Translations under genes and position numbers: made by a program | The notes under the pieces: model-generated | Databases searched by the model: none | What the model saw: the letters and a program-made list of their open reading frames with translations, nothing else | What the model was told of the DNA's origin: nothing | Shown here: positions 48,961 to 60,693 of the stretch, in pieces | Numbering within the stretch: the first letter of the stretch is position 1 | How the letters are laid out: each line of letters opens with the position of its first letter | Assembly: GCA_026120185.1 (NCBI GenBank) | Contig: JANUWF010003368.1 | Coordinates: 2,542,001-2,606,000, forward strand | Origin: Voacanga thouarsii | Taxonomy: Eukaryota > Streptophyta > Magnoliopsida > Gentianales > Apocynaceae | Length of the DNA: 64,000 bases | Direction of reading: 5' to 3'

Positions 48961-49890
48961 TAGCAACTTCGACTAGTGAATAAATTAGTGGAACATCAAA
49001 GGTGGCTTTAATATCAAAAGAGTCTTGGAATATTTTGTTGGAATTTTACTTAGATAGTTTAGATAGAAGAAATATTCCTCATAAGTACTCTCTTATGTGT
49101 TTGCACTCACTCTCGTGTTTAACCATCTTTGGCTTTTATGTAAGTAGGCTCACTTTCTTGCCTTTTCAACTCACTTAAATACTCAACAAGTTCTTTCCAC
49201 AAAGACTCTCCAATTGCTTAGGAATTAGTCCAAAGTTTGACAAGTCCACTAACTCTCTAAAGACAGCCAACTAGATGACTATGGGGAAGTTGATCAACAA
49301 CAACAACAATAAGCTTCAAGGAGTTTATATCCATCAAGTAGATTTAATTGAATTCAAAAAGCTCATCAAACTTGATTACGGGAATGGATGAATGGATAAG
49401 ACCTAACAAGATTTTCAATGAAGTACTAGAAGTTCATAGAATATAACATTCAAGACAAGTGCAAGTCATAATGAACATAGTTGGCCATTAAATAAGATTT
49501 CACAACCAAGATGGTTCACTCGGACAAACAATGTCCCCAAATACTTGAAACCAATAGATAAACAATTATAGGAAGTATTCACTAGAGTTTTAGCCACAAT
49601 TTCAAAATAAATGTTCACTCAAGAAAAAGATCAAACACTTTGCAGGTAATTTTCGGAACTTAAGTTTTAACATAAAGTTCAATCCCTTTTAGCCCTAAAA
49701 ATCAGTAAACAACAAAAGATTTGCAATCCTCAATAATTATACTATCAACAAGGTATAGTTTAATATATAAAACATAAGAAAAATAAAAGAAAACTTGACC
49801 TTTTTGAAGCCTAAATTTGAGTTACGGAATTGTCAATCTTTGAAGTCCTTTCTTGAAGAATCTGGCTTTGATAAGAATCAAAGTTTCCCC
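48961..49890 (-). other. Degraded gag and leader of the 47093 element
   Basis: Sequence between the protease and the PBS. No CCHC knuckle or gag helix motif can be read with confidence. It probably contains a decayed or deleted gag. Confidence 0.4.
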
Positions 49891-49902
49891 TCTCTAATAC
49901 CA
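49891..49902 (-). other. Primer-binding site of the 47093 element
   Basis: On the minus strand TGGTATTAGAGA lies two bases inside the 5' LTR. It matches the initiator-Met PBS TGGTATCAGAGC with two differences. Confidence 0.8.
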
Positions 49903-49904
49903 CT

Positions 49905-50927
49905 TGATATGATCTTGCTTGAGAGGTATTTAATTGATGAATTTCATGGTTAATTTGGGGTTAAAATACAAGACCCACTTTGAAGCTCAAAACAAATATT
50001 TTGAAGTAAAATAAATACATCCAATTCAAATACTAATACCTTAGGCTAATTTGAGAGCTTAGATCACTAGAAAAACAGGAATTAAGCCTACTAATTCATA
50101 TCCATGAACTCTCAACCCAACTAGGAGTCAAGAACAATTGAAGTAGATGAACTAGGTAACCAAAGATAACCTCTATTCTAAACCCTTAGCTTAGTAAGAA
50201 ACTAAGATTCCATTTTGATAGGTTAGTTTGATTTATCCTTATAAGTTTATAAGCACAAATCAAAGGTAAGGAATGAAATCCTAAGATTAGTTTTGGCCTT
50301 CAAGGAAAAACTTCAAGAACTCTCACAAGAGTCTCTCTTTGATCTTAAAGATAATATCCAACTTACATTTGAAATGTTATAATTAGCATATATATAGCCA
50401 TTCAACCTTATATATAGTGAGAAGTAATCCCATCCATTAATGTGTTTAAAAGGTCTAAAATATCTATATTACATAATAAAAGTCATGAGAATTTAATTGG
50501 GAACAAAACAGAACAAAAATAGAAGAATTAAGCAAAACAGGGTTTTACCCAAAGTGGGCCGGCACCGATTTGCATAGTGTAGCTAGCACGGGCTTTGTTC
50601 TGAACAAATTGGCCAACAGGCTGAGAAGAGCCAGCGCTAGTTCGGTACTATTCTTCAACAGTTTGTTCATTTACTTGTTCTCAACCTTCTCTTGTGCTCT
50701 TTTAGCATTCCATACAAATTATTAGGCAAATGCAGCTTTCTCTAGCTTTTTTTTTTGGCATCCATCTCTTCATAATTTTCATATTCCTTAGCTTGTTGAT
50801 TGGTTTTGCTTAAATTCTCCCTTGTAAGTCTCCATGTCTTGTATTCTTTCAAGGTGCCATAAAGTGTGTCTTGTAGTTCTATCCCCCTTCTTTAGCTTGA
50901 GCATATTGCTTGGGTAGATTCCTATCA
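49905..50927 (-). repeat. 5' LTR of the 47093 gypsy element
   Basis: 1023 bp partner of 47093-48131. It has GC-rich motifs at 50555-50650. GTAAG follows at 50928-50932. Confidence 0.9.
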
Positions 50928-50932
50928 GTAAG

Positions 50933-53201
50933 GTAATATTTCCTTTGTTGGCTCTTGGGGTCCTTAGGCAGTCGTTCCTCACATATGAAGGGTCTCCACA
51001 GTTGATGTTCTTCCTATATTTCTTCCTAGACCAGCAATATCCCTCTACATGCCCTTTTTAGTAGTTCCAGTGGCTGTAGTTTGTGTTTACTTTCCCTTAT
51101 TCTCTTATGGTTGTTCCACAAGCTCTTATAGGTAAATTGCTCAATCGAATTTGGAGTTTTGCTACTAGTTCTACTTTTATCTTCATTCTCAATTTAAATT
51201 GTAGCCTCCACTGCAATAGTATAAGTCATTAGAGGAAGGATGCTAATATTCTCCTCAGCTCTTGTCTTAATCATTTCATGAACTGCTGGGTTCAGTTTTA
51301 CTCCGTGTTTGTCAACCACCGATAGTACTTGGAGAGTTTGTCGAATTGTGCTGCCTACTGAGCCACCGACATAACTCTCTTGTTTTAGATTCTAAAATTC
51401 ACCATCAATCTATTCCATAGTCCACCGGGGAATATACTCGGCCTTAAATGCTTCCATGAACTTACTCCAAGTCTATTCTTGATCTATTCTTTCCTACTCT
51501 TCCTGAATTTGTTGCCACCAGTCACATGTTGGGCCCCTTAGCTTGAAGGCTATAAATTTTACCATTCGCCTCTCGGGTATTATAGATTGGAGAATATATC
51601 CTCCATCTGCTCTATCATCTATTCTGCCTTCTGATCTTATTTTGCTTTTCGGAAGAAAGTGGGTGTTTAAAACTTCAAGAACTACTCCAAGGCTTCATCC
51701 TCCCCCCTGAGTGTTCTAATTTCCAATAGAGTATACAAGAGATTTATTATTTTGTTGAAGGCTTGGCCTATAGATACTTCCTCTAGTTCTTTGGGTCCAA
51801 CTCCCTACTTTTCTCCATTCTTTACCATATTGTCTTGTGCAGTAATTTGTTTGGGTTTGTGTTCTAGGGTGATTAATTCTAGGTTAGAGGCTCTCCCGTT
51901 GAGGGTCACTATTCTTTGTCTTGGCAGCATCCTTTTGTCATAAGGTTGTACCCCATTATGAATGCATGCAAGAAATGTTTGGTTTTCATAGTACAATATG
52001 TAAGATAATTATCATATTATAAAGGAAGGGTAGTATTAGTTACATAGAGTAATTGCATACTAGTTTACATAGAAAATTAAAAAAGTTTTCAAAGTAACTA
52101 TTTCATAAATCAACATTTATTGCATGTATAATAAACATATAATTCGTAAAGGATTAGATATCAAATTTGATACCCTTATTATGAATGTATGTAGGAAACG
52201 CTCATGCATATGATGTTACACATAAATTGAGTAATAGAACATAAAAGAATGAACATCGATCCCGCATAGGGATTATATAAACTTAAATAGCAAATAAGAA
52301 AGTTTTCAGAAGTAATCATTTTATAAAATAGCATTTATTTAAGTATGAACATATAACTTTTAAAAGAAACTGATTTCATATTTGAAATCTTTATTTCATA
52401 AAGAATAGCTTTTAAAGAATTAATCTAACATAAATATTAAATTACTGAAACACTTAAAATACTATCACTTCTATATTTCATAAAGCATAGCTTTTAAGGA
52501 AATAAACCAACCTAAATATCCTATCACGGAAATAATATCCTAAATAATTTTACTCCCACTACCCCCAACTCCCTACTCATTACTAGAATCTCTAGAGTCA
52601 GATGGAAACACTTTCTCTGCATATCTTCTGGATCGATCTACGAGCTTAAGAAATTCTTTAGCCTCTCTATGAGCAAGACTTACAGGATTTTTTTTTTATT
52701 TGGACTTTTCCAACCACCCTCTAGTGTTTCCCAGTCTGATCTACATGCTTAAAAAGCCTATGCTCATCTACCTCGCCCATAGAAATAAAGTTTGAGGTTC
52801 TAGTGCCCCTATCAAGCCTTTTACGACTTTCCTCAACTTTCTCTTTGCCTTTGGATTCTACCAAGTTAATCTTCTTTTGCAGTCCTTCTATGTCTTCCTT
52901 AAGTTCTCTCTTAGACTTGGATTCTTCAAGGTCCTCCTTTCTAGGGCCATAGCTGCCTACAAACTCAATTTCCACATCACTACTGTTATACCCAAGTAAG
53001 TCCTCTCCCAATAGCTCAGATGAGGAAGAGTCACTAAAAGGCTCATATGCTATGGAAGAATGACAGGTGCAAGGAGTTATGGATCTATGAGCGGCAACAG
53101 GTGTTCTAACTATCCTATATACATAAAATAAACTTAGGTCAATAATATATCATAATACTTAAATAAATAAGTCTTAAATAAAAGCAAGTATAGCCTCAAC
53201 C
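50933..53201 (-). pseudogene. gag of the giant-LTR gypsy element (broken)
   Basis: Read from the PBS at 53216 leftwards. An open N-terminal stretch (52721-53011) is rich in Glu and Lys (EDLEESKSKRELKEDIEGL) and probably helical. A retrotransposon gag domain follows near 51330-51560: MVKFIAFKLRGPTCDWWQQI, then TWSKFMEAFKAEYIP. A decayed CCHC knuckle lies near 50970-51030: INCGDPSYVRNDC, with the first Cys and the His lost. Stops (for example after QQIQEE) and shifts break the frame. Protease, RT, RNase H and integrase should follow but only about 1 kb of interior remains, so pol has been deleted. The whole element would be non-autonomous. Confidence 0.8.
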
Positions 53202-53216
53202 AAAGCTTTGATACCA
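53202..53216 (-). other. Primer-binding site of the giant-LTR element
   Basis: On the minus strand TGGTATCAAAGCTTT lies two bases inside the 5' LTR, an initiator-Met type site. Confidence 0.85.
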
Positions 53217-55234
53217 TTTGTAACATTCCATTACTAGGTAACCCATAAGGGTCGGGGATGTCGCTCTATCCTTAGAACCAGTGGTCTTTATAACTAGGCA
53301 AGAGCAAAAATAGAGATAGATTGAAAACTTAAATACAACTCTTCAATACTTATACAAATGTCTCAGAAATGAAATCCAAAGAGATTACAAGTTCTTAAAA
53401 TAAAATCTCAAATAACAACAAAATATTTCTTTGACCTTTAACAACTTCCCACCTTGTTAAGACTAGTACTCTCTGAAAACAAGATAAAGAAATGTTTTAA
53501 AAGAAAATTTTCAATAAGTTATGCATGAGGTCATATGATTTGTAAATCTCTTTCAAGACGCAAGTATTGAATAAAGCCCAATGAATAAATACATGCATTT
53601 AGAAAGTAATTCAAACAATATTGAGTGGTGTAAACTTTAAAGTACTAATTAGATAAGATTATTAAAATTTATCAAATAAAAACATTTAGTAAAATAATCA
53701 CTCAAAGCTTATAAAACCCGAATCATAAAACCATACATCATAACATTAACTAGTTATCACGAAACCATACATCATGATAGGGTACTATGAAATCCTGCAT
53801 CACAGTGTTGGTGGGTGATCAGACCACCAGGTAGAATACTCCTTCTTCTTCCACCCTACTTAAGTTGTCTATTTTTGGAATAGTCCAACTTGGAACTGGT
53901 TGCTAGCATGGACTGACCTGACCTACTAGTATTGTCGCCCAATTCAGAAAGGACTCATCTCCCGGAGGTGGCCTCCTATTGGAAGACTTATCCTACTCTT
54001 CAAGGGCTAGTACCAACGAATCACCCTTATTGAGTAATTAATGAAACTAGTCCCTCTTGGGGCCTTTAATCATTCTACAAGTTAATTTTAAAGTATATTT
54101 TATAAACAGATACTAAGTCAAAAACTCAAGAAATTTATAATATCATTTCATAAACTATATTTGTCAAATCAATATAATGATCATGAAGTTTAAGCAAGAA
54201 TGATGCTTCACTTGAAATCTGCCCTTTTAGGGATGCACATGATTCAAAAATACTTTTCAGAATATGATCATGTAAACACTTTTGAGCACTGAAAATCAAG
54301 AGTATCATGCAAAGACTTACAATTCTTTTTAAAACTTAAGTCAATAGTAAAGTTAATTGGATAAAGAAGATTTTATGTATGCAAGAACTTACTTATTTTT
54401 CCATAGAGAAAACTAGTTATAGATTTGATCATTAGTTAATATATTCAACACCGTCTATTAAAAACATAATAACTTCTATTACATTCTATTCAACATACAC
54501 TTGTAAAAATAGCACATTTTCCAAATTTTCACCTAAATATGGTTTCTAAATAATTTAACAATCAAACCATCACATGCAAGAACTTCTGGTAACCATAACT
54601 TTTCAAATATGATCTTGTCAACATGAACACACTAATCTCGCATATCATATGATGCCCGCGGTCTAGACTAACCGTCATAAAATTCGTTTTCATATAGAAA
54701 AAAAAAATTATTAACCAAAAACATAACAAAACCTATACAAATACACAAAATCCTCAATGTAATAGAAATAACTAGATCCCATGAATTCATGTTTAAGACA
54801 TAACTTGAAGACTAATCTAGCATAATCCAACAAACTAACACATCAAGATAGCTTGGTTTCATACTAACCTAGATCTGGCATAAACATATGTAAAATCACA
54901 TAAAAAAAAGAAAGATAAACCACATAAGATCATACTAGAAAGTAAAGCAACTCATCATCTTATCACAAAATAACTATACATATATCAACCTTAGGTGTTA
55001 TGAAAATCTAAACAAAGTTAAGCAGCTACGGGACTAAAGGGAAAGAGTTTGTTGTAAATTTTTACCTAAGGAATAAGATGATCTTAGCATAATCTTGCGA
55101 ATGCCCGGAAAAAATCAGTCTTTGAAAAGTTTGCACAAGCTTCACCCTATTATGCATGAGTTATGTTGTTTAATGATGAGACGTAGAATTTAAGACAATG
55201 CATGTCTCCGTTTATAGGGAAGAGAGGGAGAAAA

Positions 55235-56943
55235 TGTTAGTGTTGTGCCCTAGAGGCAATCACTTGTACATTGTATATGACATATTTTATTTTAATAAAA
55301 GATATTATTTATCATACAATTTCTTTTGTTTACTTTAAGTAATATAAATGTTCGATAAAATCTCTAGTACAACACTTTGTTAAAAAAATCATAATATGAG
55401 ATTCTTACTACACTGTATGGTGTTAGTATTTAAATGGTCCATAGTCATAGGATTAATGAGACAGGACATTATTAATGCGTTAAGACTAGCATGTGTTAGA
55501 CTTTCTGATTTGATCAGGCGGTAATTCTCATATCTGTGAGTATTGAGATACTCAAAATTAACACATGGATGCTTGTTAATGGAACAAGTTTATTAGATGA
55601 CCTAACTTTGAGATAATCACATGGATAACTATTTAGTACCAGTGATATAATCTCAATATAGCAAACGTGTAAGTATCCTTAGACTTGAGATCTCCAAGGT
55701 ACTTTGTTCGCTGAGTATTGTACTTTGATTTCAATCTCCAGAGCTCGATCAAGGGTCACCTATGGGATGGATATTGGGTACATTGTGAGGTAAACAAAAG
55801 TAGTTGAGAGGGTCAATAAAGGATTCACCACTCCTAATAGTAGAGGCAAAGATCTCATGGCCACTTGTAAGAATCACTACTCGAGAAGTCCTTGGCCAAG
55901 GTGATTGTGTATTGGAAATAGTTTCAATTGATACACATCTAGAGTAGTGGGTTCCTGGTACAAGTATTGTATTCGGGCCAGAATTAATTCTGGAGGGAGT
56001 TGGTACTAATTCCGTACTCCAAAGTGAATAAGATATTGTATGGTAAAAGAAGTTAATTGCACTGTAGTTTGTTATTGAAGAGTTCATGTCAAGCCACTTA
56101 ACTTCTTAGACTCATGGGTGGTCATGATGTGTTGCTAGATACCACTCATGATCTGGGAATATGAGTTTATTAATTGATGAATTAATAGACCAATCCTGAT
56201 TAGAATTAATAGGATTAATTCTAATTAATTATGAATTATTAATCTCAAAGATGTTTGGATTAATTCATATTCTCTACCAATTGACTGGGAAACCTAATAA
56301 GTCACACACAATAGAGGATTATATACTCAAGATGTTATTTGATAACATAGTGGGGTTAATTGAGAGAAAGAGAAGTTGTTGTGGACAAATTATAATTAGT
56401 TATAATTGTGGTCCAAGTTGTAATTGTGAGAATTTGATGTTTCCAATTACAATTAGGGAATCCTAACTATTTTAGAATTATCAGTTTGGAGGGTTTTTCA
56501 ACAGATTTTTGTGTGATATATGGTAGATATATACATGAAATTCCTTGGCTGAAAGACATAGCAAAATCCCCCAAAAATCCTGGAGAACACACGACAGCCT
56601 TCTCTTCCTCTTTATCTCTCTCGATGTTCTTGAGAAGCCCTAGCCGCCATCTTTTTCTGCTAACACAGGAAATTTTGATGCTTAAGTATTCCTCTGTTTA
56701 GATTACATACTATGATTATAGTGGTTAGACGTCCAACTCTCGTGGAGTTTGCACAAGAGGATTGCTGGATCGTGCCTTGACTTGAAGAAAAAATTTTTGT
56801 TCTTCGCACAATCAAAGAAAGGTAAAAAGCTATTACCTTTGCTCTCATTATATCTTGTTTTCCACACATATGCGGGTCCTGGAATGGTATCTCATTTTAT
56901 TTTCTGCTGCGCCGTATATGATACAAGCCTGAGATACCCAACA
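55235..56943 (+). mobile_element. Copia solo LTR family F, copy 3 (1709 bp)
   Basis: It begins TGTTAGTGTTGTGCCC and ends ATACCCAACA with intact TG...CA ends. It is flanked by GAAAA and AAAAA (a 5-bp duplication with one difference, within an A-rich run). It aligns over its length with 45223-46975 and, less its first 128 bp, with 36915-38467. The antisense open frame here is 55749-56087. Confidence 0.85.
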
Positions 56944-56951
56944 AAAAAATG

Positions 56952-56952
56952 A

Positions 56953-56987
<35 letters not shown>
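56952..56987. repeat. (GT)n(GA)n microsatellite
   Basis: Compound GT then GA tract just right of copia LTR F copy 3, inside the giant 5' LTR. Confidence 0.95.
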
Positions 56988-57906
56988 TAGTTTACCTTGT
57001 TTGATGAAAGGAGAAAAAGAAAGCTGTGGGGGGGGGGGTGTTTGTGTGACTGCTAGTTGTTTAGGGAAGAAGAATTGAGGGTGGCTCAGTTTTGAGAAAA
57101 GGAAGGAGAAAGATGCATTTATCTCGGTTGTATGTGAGTGGAGAGGAGGAAGGCCGAGAGGATTGTTGTTGTTACTCTTGTTTGTGCAAAGGAAAGAGAG
57201 ACAAAAAGTTCTTTATGTTGTGTGAATTTTTTGCTTGAAGAGTAAGGCCGAGAGTTCTCTTTTGTTCGTGAAGGAGTTTTGGTTTTTGTGTGCTATAATA
57301 AGGAAGGCCAAAACCTTATTGGGACTTGGTACAATTCATGCTTCAAGAAGGGAAAGGCAATGATGGTTTGAATTTTGAATGAAAAACTAAAAGGGTAACT
57401 TACCTTAGTTGAATATGGAAATGTTCTAAACAAAGGCTGCTTGCCTTAAATGAAAATGACAGTTTTCTTTCCACTAAGATACTCTCCCATCTTAGTTGAA
57501 ACAAGAAAAGAAAAAGGATTATTGCTTAGCCAAAGCCTAGGAGTTGAATGGCTCCAATCTTTCCATAAATTAAGTGATAGATTGATAGAGCAAATTAGGA
57601 AATTTGAATTTCAAACTATAGGAAGTGAAAAAGGTAAAGTTGGATATAAAGAAGGGAATAAATTCCCTTACTATATAATTTCATATTCCTTATGTGTGAG
57701 GGATGTTATGGCCGGCTACCATATATAGTCGAGAGGGAAAATGGAAGGCTTGGCTATGAAAGGAAATAAGAATATAGTGATAGATTTATATAGTAGGATT
57801 ATAAATAGATTGAGTGTATCAATCTTAAGGCTTTCAAATTCAATATAGAAAAAGAAATAGAATTCCAACTTTGGTAAGAAATAATTCTCCATCAATCCAG
57901 TTGCAG

Positions 57907-57909
<3 letters not shown>

Positions 57910-57948
<39 letters not shown>
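57910..57948. repeat. (AT)n microsatellite
   Basis: Pure AT tract inside the part of the giant LTR that is deleted from the partner 3' LTR. Confidence 0.95.
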
Positions 57949-57950
<2 letters not shown>

Positions 57951-58423
57951 ATCATTGAGAAGATTAGGGCTTGATTGGGCCGGTTGCTATAATGGATATA
58001 ACAAAAAATGAAAGTTAGAATAAAAAAGAAATAGGAATATGTTAAAGAAGGAAGGAGATTTGAAATAATCTTCCCATGGAACAATATTTCCCCATTCCTA
58101 AAAAGAAATGGTGGCTATGGAAAGGGGAAGGCCAACCAAAAGGAATAGAGTGAAGAGATAAAATATGATACTCATGTAAAAGGTAGTACTCAACCCTATG
58201 TGCTCAACTAGAATCTCTACACTCTTACCATTACACTACTATACTCTTGTAACCCTTAATTACATTGAAATCCTTAATTACTATAATCTTATACTGAAGT
58301 TCTCCTTATCTAACCTTACAATAAATAAATAGAATGACTCAACTACTTAAGTAACGTATGCATTCTAAACAAGCAGTGCAACTCCGTACTACCTAAGTTA
58401 AGCAATTAACTTCACTCAAGGCA

Positions 58424-58455
58424 CACGCGCGCGCATGTGTGTGTGTGTGTGTGTG
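58424..58455. repeat. (CG)n(GT)n microsatellite at an element junction
   Basis: CACACGCGCGCGCATG then GT repeats. It marks the break between the giant LTR and the right-hand gypsy LTR. Confidence 0.9.
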
Positions 58456-59417
58456 ATATTAGCTTAAGGGAGAAGTCTTTCTAGATTTAAAAGAGGCTTT
58501 TGTTTGGACTTGAACAAAGTAGAAGAATTTCAAGACAAGCATAACAAACAAGAAAAAGACATAAAGAGATCAAGAAAAGTAACAAAGAAATACATTTTTT
58601 CACAAACAAAGAACCCTAAAAGAACTAGCTTTTAGAACTCCAAATTTAGTAGGAAAGGTCTACTACAATAATACATTAGAACCCTTGACTTAGCAAGAAA
58701 TCAAGAACTAAAAGGATAGGGAATTGTGGGCATTTAAACAAGAAACAACAAGAATCCTAAATGACATACAAGAAGAACCCTTGTTGATTTTCTTGTTGAA
58801 TTATCCTTATAATTTATAAACACTTACTCAATGGTAGACTAAGCCTTTAGGTTGGTCTTGGATTGAAGTTGAACAAGGAATCCCTCCATGCTTCAAGCCT
58901 TCGAGATTGAATCTTCATTCATGTTAAAATATGTAATAATGATGTTCTTGTTCTTACAATACAAAGCATTATATAATAGTGTTCTGTTCCAGAACTAAAA
59001 TACTTTTAAATATTATAAAATAACCCCAAAAATAGTTGAACAACTTCAGGGGTTCAGATGCAGAGTAGGGACAGCACCAGGTACGTCTCTTAGGGATGGC
59101 GTTGGGTCCATTTTGGAGGAAGAGTACCTATTCACAAAAAGTCAGAATCAAAATAAGTCTTTTTTCAGTACACAACTGGTGTTGGGTTAGGCTAGTAGGG
59201 CTAGCACTGGGTTCGTTCTATTGGAACAGTATGTCCATCAAAATTTGAAGAATTCTGGCAGTTCATAGCCAGCGCCTAGTAGGGCTACTCTGGCCAGTGT
59301 CGGGTCCATTTTGCTTGGCGACCTTTTTGCATGAACTGCTTCCGGTTGACGTCTTTCGTACACCAGCAACATTATTTGTTCTTGATCCTCTTCCAGTAAT
59401 GTTCATATACTATCCCA
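58454..59417 (-). mobile_element. Probable 3' LTR of the right-hand gypsy element
   Basis: On the minus strand it would run from TGGGATAGTATATG to GCTAATATCA, 964 bp. Its position directly after the integrase C-terminus and its GC-rich motif copies (59060-59290) suit an LTR. The polypurine tract at this edge is weak; two copies of AAGAAAGGGGAGAGAAC at about 59517-59556 are better purine runs but are not followed by a TG. The 5' LTR is outside the window, so the boundaries cannot be confirmed here. Confidence 0.5.
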
Positions 59418-60693
59418 CTTGAAATGAGCTTGTAGATATACTTGAAGATTGTGTTGGAGTTGTTTGAAACGGGCTCTCGCCAACGAATCAGGCAAGCTCG
59501 GCTTTATTTCGATTTCGTTCTCTCCCCTTTCTTGAGTTCTCTCCCCTTTCTTGTCGGGTCCATATTTCTCTTTTTGGAATGGATTCGTTCTCGAATCATA
59601 ACTTTCATCATAAGAAGAAAGTTCAGCTACATTAAAAATAGCATTTATATTATACCTACCCGATAGATCAATCTTGTAGGCGTTGCTGCATATTGCTCAC
59701 AAACTTGTAATGGGCCATCTTCTCACAGTTCGAGCTTTAATTTGCATTAGGTAGGAAATCTCTCCTTGCGCAAATACACCCAAACCTAATCTCCTGCTTT
59801 CTTCCTTGGTTGCACTCGCTTGCAACGGCCTCATTCCATTTTTCGATTAAAGATTTAACTTTCTCGTGCATGGACTTAATCATTTAAGCATTCTTTTTGC
59901 CATCAAGACTCAATCGCTCATTTATAGGCAAGGGAGATAAATCTAAAGGGGTTAATCAATTAAACCCATAAACAATTTGAAAAAGAGAATATGTAGTAGT
60001 AGAATGGACAGTTCTATTATAGACAAACTCTATATATGGAAGATATTCTTCCCAGTTCTTCAAGTTTCGTTTGATGATTGTCCGTAGTAGTTGCGTGAAG
60101 GTCCAATTGACAACCTCTGTTTGTCCATCCGTTTATGAGTGATAAGCTATAAAAAACAACAAATTAGTTTCAAGTTTTGCCCGCAATATTCTCCAAAAAT
60201 GACTTAAAATTTTAGTATCCTTGTTCGATATGATGCTCCGTGGTAACCCATGCAATTTTACCACTTCTTTGAAGAATAAACCTGTAATATGAGTAGCATC
60301 ATTAGTTTTTGTATAAAGAATAAAATGAGCCATCTTAGAAAATTGACCAACAGCTACAAAGATGGAATCCTTTCCCTCTTTAGTTTGTGGCAATCCCAAT
60401 ATGAATCCATTGAAATATCTAACCAAGGTGCATTAGGAACGGGTAAAGGAGTTTATAAACCCTGGGGTAGTATTTTAGATTTGGCCCTTCTACATGTTGT
60501 GCATGAATTACAATGCCTCTCTGCATCTCTCTTCATTTTTAGCTAATAAAAATGCTCTTGCAAAATACCTAATATTTTTGAATTCCCAAAATGTCCCATT
60601 AAACCTCCTGCATGAGCTTCCTTGGCTAACAATTCTCTCAATGCTCTTTTTGGTATGCAAAGTCTACTCTCTTTAAATAAAAACATATTATGC
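59418..60693 (-). pseudogene. Right-hand gypsy element: integrase (broken)
   Basis: Minus-strand pieces in order: EAHAGGLMGHFG and HCNSCTTCRRAKSK, giving the HHCC zinc finger (about 60500-60640); [40 protein letters not shown] (the catalytic Asp appears as NKD rather than DRD); [31 protein letters not shown] with the catalytic Glu region; then NAYKIDLSGRYNINAIFNVA and SYDSRTNPFQ. The first catalytic Asp of the VVDRFSKM motif has also changed (VGQF). There is no chromodomain. Several stops occur. The wording is that of plant chromovirus elements near CRM or Reina; I cannot decide between them by eye. Confidence 0.85.

Larger units (their letters stand above)
47093..50927 (-). mobile_element. 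Non-autonomous Ty3/gypsy element with two LTRs (TSD GTAAG)
   Basis: A complete insertion of 3835 bp. GTAAG flanks both sides (47088-47092 and 50928-50932). LTRs of 1039 and 1023 bp start, on the minus strand, TGATAGGAATC and end CATATCA. Minus orientation is shown by the PBS at the inner edge of the right LTR and the polypurine tract (ACAAAGGGAAAA, about 48132-48143) beside the left LTR. The interior is only 1773 bp, carries a protease and linker, and lacks RT, RNase H and integrase. It is therefore a deletion derivative needing proteins from a full element, perhaps of the type at 58454-64000. Confidence 0.9.
53219..58453 (-). mobile_element. Giant-LTR gypsy element: 5' LTR, with nested copia LTR
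   Basis: The left edge TGTAACATTCC lies beside the PBS, fixing this as a 5' LTR on the minus strand. It matches the 3' LTR at 42837-44770 and also contains the 1.7 kb that the 3' LTR lacks. A copia LTR (55235-56943) is inserted in it. Net length is about 3.5 kb. The TGTGAAACCC start is missing: at 58424-58455 the sequence becomes (CG)n/(GT)n and the next gypsy LTR begins. Microsatellites lie at 56952-56987 and 57910-57948, with a G run at 57028-57038. Confidence 0.8.

Noticed and set aside
57450..57728. 92-codon plus-strand frame as a gene
   Set aside because: It lies within the giant 5' LTR on the strand opposite to the element and has no recognisable domain.
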